From positions 496,001 through 560,000 of the forward strand of contig NZ_BSDI01000007.1 of NCBI RefSeq assembly GCF_027923225.1: a stretch of DNA of 64,000 nucleotides, read 5' to 3'. Every line of letters begins with the position of its first letter. The first letter of the stretch is position 1. The DNA comes from Phytohabitans aurantiacus. GTDB lineage: Bacteria; Actinomycetota; Actinomycetes; Mycobacteriales; Micromonosporaceae. Of this stretch, positions 61,052 through 64,000 are shown piece after piece. Under the pieces are notes generated by a model, which saw only the letters and a program-made list of their open reading frames with translations, had not been told where the DNA came from and searched no databases. The position numbers were made by a program, and so were the translations under genes.

Positions 61052-62424
61052 CGCTGGACGAGCGGGTCATCAAGGTCCTCGGCGACATGGCCGACGACCT
61101 CACCCCCGAACCCGACCCCTACGACCGGGTGCGCGCACGCTGGCGCCGGCGCCGCCGGCAGCGCACGGCGGCCGCGTCGGTCGGCCTGGTCGCGCTGGTC
61201 GCCGCCGGTGCCATGACAGCCGTTCGGGTACAGGGAGACAATGCGCCGAATCTGGCGGACGAGTCCGACTCCAACTGGACCCACGTCCAAGCCTGGAGCG
61301 AGCGCCTCTACGAGTCACCGCCGCGCGGCGGGTTGGCGGGCGACAAGATGTACCTCCAAGCGCTCGCCTCCGCGGTGGCGCAGCAGCAGCCCGCAGGCAA
61401 GTACCGCGAGGTCAGGGTGCTGTTCCTCGACGACATCGGACCGTACCGGATCGCCCTTGTCGCGCTGGCCCGCACCGCTCCGACGCCGAACTTCTGGACC
61501 CACGCCTCGCGCTGGCTGGTCGCCGACCGTGGCGCCACAGTGGACAAGCTGGCCGCCGACGCGACCCGGGTCGGCGACGCGCTGGAGCCCTATGTGGAGA
61601 TGGAACTGAGCAAGGGCGACGCCGGTGCCCCGGTCGTGCAGATCGCGCTCGCCGCCGGCGACTGCGACTTCGAGTCCGCGCCGTGGCCGGCGGTCAAGGA
61701 CTGGCAGCCCGAAGCCACCGGCTCGTACCTGGCGCGCGCGCCGCAGGACGCCAAGCCGGAGTGGTGGCGGGTCACCTGCGACGGGGTGATGCGCGAAGAG
61801 GGGCCTGCCCCCGGGTGGCTCGCGCCGGAGGGCATCACGGAGGCCGAGTACGCCACGGCTCTGTCGGGGATACGCGGTGTACGCGACCCCGTTTCAGCCC
61901 GGGACGAGGTGATGAGCGCCAACGGCCATTGGGGCTACGAGGTGACCGGCCTGCCGAAGGTCATCTGGCAGGGCCGCATCAGCGGTGCCGGCGAGGACGC
62001 CAACGGGCAAATGTACGACGGGACGGGCACGATGGCGGCGGCGCCCGCGGTGGGCGGCGGCTGGCGGGGCGAGCTGTCCATCCGGTACGACGCGATCGAT
62101 CCCGTGAGCAACGGCGTGGGCTCCAGCGTGTCCTTCGGCACCCGCACCGACCCCGGCGACCCGTCCTCGGTCGTGGTAGTGCGACTGCACGACACGGCCA
62201 CGCTCGTGGTGACTCCGGCTAACGCCAACGGTGTCGAGGTCGTCCGGGGCGACACCGTGGTGGCGCAGGTGCCGGCCAAGGACGCCGCCGCGTTGCTCAG
62301 CATCGGCGTCAAGCCCGGCGACGTGGTGCGGGCCAGGGACGCCGCCGGCGCGGTGGTCGGCACGGTCACCGTCGACGACGACCCGCTGCCGGGCGTGTCC
62401 GCGTCCCGCTGGCACCTGGAGTAG
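61048..62424 (+). CDS. Membrane-anchored sigma-factor partner protein
   Basis: 458 residues: an about 40-residue cytoplasmic N-terminus (RVIKVLGDMADDLTPEPDPY), one helix at about 41-58 (AAASVGLVALVAAGAMTAVR) and a large exterior domain of about 390 residues. Coupled to the SigE-type sigma gene, it probably anchors or senses for it. No zinc anti-sigma (ZAS) Cys/His motif is present, so anti-sigma function is inferred from position only. Confidence 0.7.
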   Translation: MTLDERVIKVLGDMADDLTPEPDPYDRVRARWRRRRRQRTAAASVGLVALVAAGAMTAVRVQGDNAPNLADESDSNWTHVQAWSERLYESPPRGGLAGDKMYLQALASAVAQQQPAGKYREVRVLFLDDIGPYRIALVALARTAPTPNFWTHASRWLVADRGATVDKLAADATRVGDALEPYVEMELSKGDAGAPVVQIALAAGDCDFESAPWPAVKDWQPEATGSYLARAPQDAKPEWWRVTCDGVMREEGPAPGWLAPEGITEAEYATALSGIRGVRDPVSARDEVMSANGHWGYEVTGLPKVIWQGRISGAGEDANGQMYDGTGTMAAAPAVGGGWRGELSIRYDAIDPVSNGVGSSVSFGTRTDPGDPSSVVVVRLHDTATLVVTPANANGVEVVRGDTVVAQVPAKDAAALLSIGVKPGDVVRARDAAGAVVGTVTVDDDPLPGVSASRWHLE

Positions 62425-62428
62425 ACCC

Positions 62429-62965
62429 TCACAGCAGCACCAGGCTGAGGCCGACCAGGACGTCGAGGACCCCGCACCATTCGGCGTACGAGCGTGCGAC
62501 CGTCTTGTCCCTCCGCAGGTGGACGAAGTCCCAGCCACCGTGCAGGAGCCAGCCGGCGCCGACGATGTACCGCCCGAGGTCGGGGTCCACGGCGAGCCCG
62601 ACGAGCGCGAGCGCGCCGAACCCAAGCATGCCGAGCGACTGGATGCGAAACTCGCGAGACCCGCGCAGGTCGCCGCCGACCGCGCCCCACAGGAACACAA
62701 GCAGGGCCACAAGGACGAAGAACACGGCTGGCGACACCGCGTCGATCAGTTTGAGCCCAAACAGGACGACTGAGCCGCCGATCAGGATGGGCCAGGACGC
62801 GGCGCGTCGGCGGAGCTTGGTCGCGACGAGATACACCAGCGGCAGGAACGGCAGGACCTCGCCCATCGCCGTCACGGTACTGGCCGTCACGCTGCCACCG
62901 ACGGTGAGCACAGCCAGCACGACGGCGACCAGGACCGGCCAGCGCCGCGGAATCCACCGGGTCAT
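62429..62965 (-). CDS. Polytopic membrane protein, unknown function
   Basis: 178 residues, about six hydrophobic segments (WPVLVAVVLAVLTVGGSVTA; VFFVLVALLVFLWGAVGGDL). It contains GAGWLLHGGWDFVHLRRDK near the C-terminus, a motif I recognise from small actinobacterial membrane proteins without known role. GGAGGAG precedes ATG 62965; upstream in-frame sequence lacks features. Convergent with the anti-sigma-like gene, 4 bases between stops. Confidence 0.65.
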   Translation of the reverse strand: MTRWIPRRWPVLVAVVLAVLTVGGSVTASTVTAMGEVLPFLPLVYLVATKLRRRAASWPILIGGSVVLFGLKLIDAVSPAVFFVLVALLVFLWGAVGGDLRGSREFRIQSLGMLGFGALALVGLAVDPDLGRYIVGAGWLLHGGWDFVHLRRDKTVARSYAEWCGVLDVLVGLSLVLL

Positions 62966-63098
62966 GTCACTCCTCCAATACCAGGTAGGGGTATCCAGAC
63001 TCGCGGACCCGATGTGCGGCCGGTAGTGACGGATCCACACCTGGTCTTCTGACATTTGTCACGCGCGGACCGGGTCCCTGAGCTGCCAGAATGGCTGG

Positions 63099-64000
63099 AT
63101 GCGGGTGCTGCGCTGGTACACCTGGTCGGCGGTGGCCGGCATGACGGTGGTCGTGCTCGTCCTCGTCACCGGCGGCTGGCTGCTCGACTCTGGGACGCCC
63201 GGGTGGGCGCGGGTGGCCGGCACCGCCGCGCTTGTGATGACGGTCGGCGCGACCGTGGTGCTCCTGAGCCGTCGCATAGCGGGCGCCGAGCCGGGCGCCG
63301 CGTGGCTCGGGACGGCGGGTGTCGGGGCCGCTGTGCTGGGTGCGGCCATGCTCGCCGACCGGAACGAGTTGTGGGCGGTCGCACCGTCCATCGTGGTATC
63401 GGTGGCGGCCACGTTTCTGCCGCCGCGACGCCAATGGGTCGCCATCGCCGTGGCGGCCGCCGCGCTGACGGTACCAGGGACGCTCGCCAGCCTGGCCACC
63501 GATGACGGTGAGTTGCCTTATGCGGCCGCGTTTCCCGCCGGTCTGCTGGTCTTCACGGCGTGGGTGACCCTCGGTCCACTGTGGGTGTGGGACGTCGCTG
63601 AGCGCCTGCACCGCGCGCGCCGCCTCGCGGCGGAGCTCGCGGTGGCTGACGAGCGGCTGCGGTTCGCCGCCGACCTGCACGACATCCAGGGGCACCACCT
63701 GCAGGTCATCGCGCTCAAGAGTGAGCTGGCGCAACGGCTGGTGGCGGCTGATCCGGCGCGGGCGGCCGCCGAGATGGCCGAGGTGCGGCGGCTCGCGGCC
63801 GACGCGCTGCGCGACACCCGCGCGCTGGTACAGGGGTACCGGCGCACGACGCTCGAAGACGAGATAGCCAACGCGACGCGCGTGCTCGCGGCGGCCGACA
63901 TCGACGCCCGGATGGACGTGGCACCGGCCCAGGACCGGCTCTCCGACTCCGGGCGGCACCTGTTGGGACTGGTGATGCGCGAAGCGACCACGAACGTGCT
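63099..64000 (+). CDS. Sensor histidine kinase (HisKA_3), 3' end outside the window
   Basis: The frame is open from ATG 63099 (MRVLRWYTWSAVAGMTVVVL) to the window end, 300 codons. About five helices form the sensor; the dimerisation helix LRFAADLHDIQGHHLQVIAL contains phospho-acceptor His194, in the DesK/NarX style. The catalytic domain is beginning (MREATTNV). The response regulator should lie downstream. A nearby ATG at 63091 is in another frame. No clear Shine-Dalgarno. Confidence 0.85.
   Translation, partial: MRVLRWYTWSAVAGMTVVVLVLVTGGWLLDSGTPGWARVAGTAALVMTVGATVVLLSRRIAGAEPGAAWLGTAGVGAAVLGAAMLADRNELWAVAPSIVVSVAATFLPPRRQWVAIAVAAAALTVPGTLASLATDDGELPYAAAFPAGLLVFTAWVTLGPLWVWDVAERLHRARRLAAELAVADERLRFAADLHDIQGHHLQVIALKSELAQRLVAADPARAAAEMAEVRRLAADALRDTRALVQGYRRTTLEDEIANATRVLAAADIDARMDVAPAQDRLSDSGRHLLGLVMREATTNV

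Overview
The window is GC-rich DNA with dense genes, frequent GTG starts and ATGA/GTGA stop-start overlaps. A DivIVA-like coiled-coil protein, a two-domain laccase, a DUF222/HNH (13E12-type) protein, a CBM2 cellulase, a SigE-family ECF sigma factor and a methanethiol methyltransferase together point to a filamentous soil actinobacterium. Micromonosporaceae (Actinoplanes/Phytohabitans/Micromonospora group) is my best guess; that rank is inference. No rRNA, tRNA, CRISPR array, phage module or insertion sequence was seen.

Layout. 1-5.5 kb: the tail of an AAA+ ATPase, then a minus-strand LytR_C protein and a four-gene Opp/Dpp/Nik-type importer. The importer has a half-conserved IdeR/DtxR iron box in its promoter, shared with a divergent MATE exporter (5.6-7 kb). 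7-11 kb: a LacI regulator and the sugar ABC operon it faces, with two operators, a consensus promoter and an intercistronic hairpin. 11-16.6 kb: small membrane or secreted proteins of unknown role, RtcB RNA ligase and a UbiA prenyltransferase. 16.7-23.7 kb: a three-gene secreted redox module made of cupredoxin/Ig/3-keto-glycoside hydrolase, small laccase, and ThuA/discoidin/sugar-dehydrogenase/PKD/3-keto-glycoside hydrolase. 24-32 kb: housekeeping-like genes mixed with gene remnants (FAD oxidoreductase, GntR). 32-34 kb: a two-component pair.

34-46 kb is a plant-polysaccharide locus. A LacI regulator and an AXE1 esterase are transcribed away from a seven-gene operon, GH3-permease-permease-binding protein-GH39-DUF624-GH42. 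The operon is almost fully translationally coupled and has no ATPase of its own. It would import acetylated or branched xylo-oligosaccharides and finish them in the cytoplasm. A second carbohydrate cluster at 49.4-54.7 kb (secreted GH5/CBM2 cellulase, amidohydrolase, cytoplasmic GH67 alpha-glucuronidase) supplies complementary activities.

54.7-58.3 kb: a TetR regulator with two identical operators controls methanethiol methyltransferase and an unusual alpha/beta-hydrolase-glycosyltransferase fusion. 58.3-64 kb: small conserved proteins, a truncated KptA RNA phosphotransferase, an ECF sigma factor with its membrane partner, and the start of a sensor kinase.

Across the window I see two families of dispersed palindromic intergenic repeats (two copies each) and four decayed or truncated genes. 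This suggests ongoing small deletions in an otherwise stable chromosome. The least-described unit is the cupredoxin-laccase-ThuA/dehydrogenase triad, which shares an unnamed two-cysteine domain.
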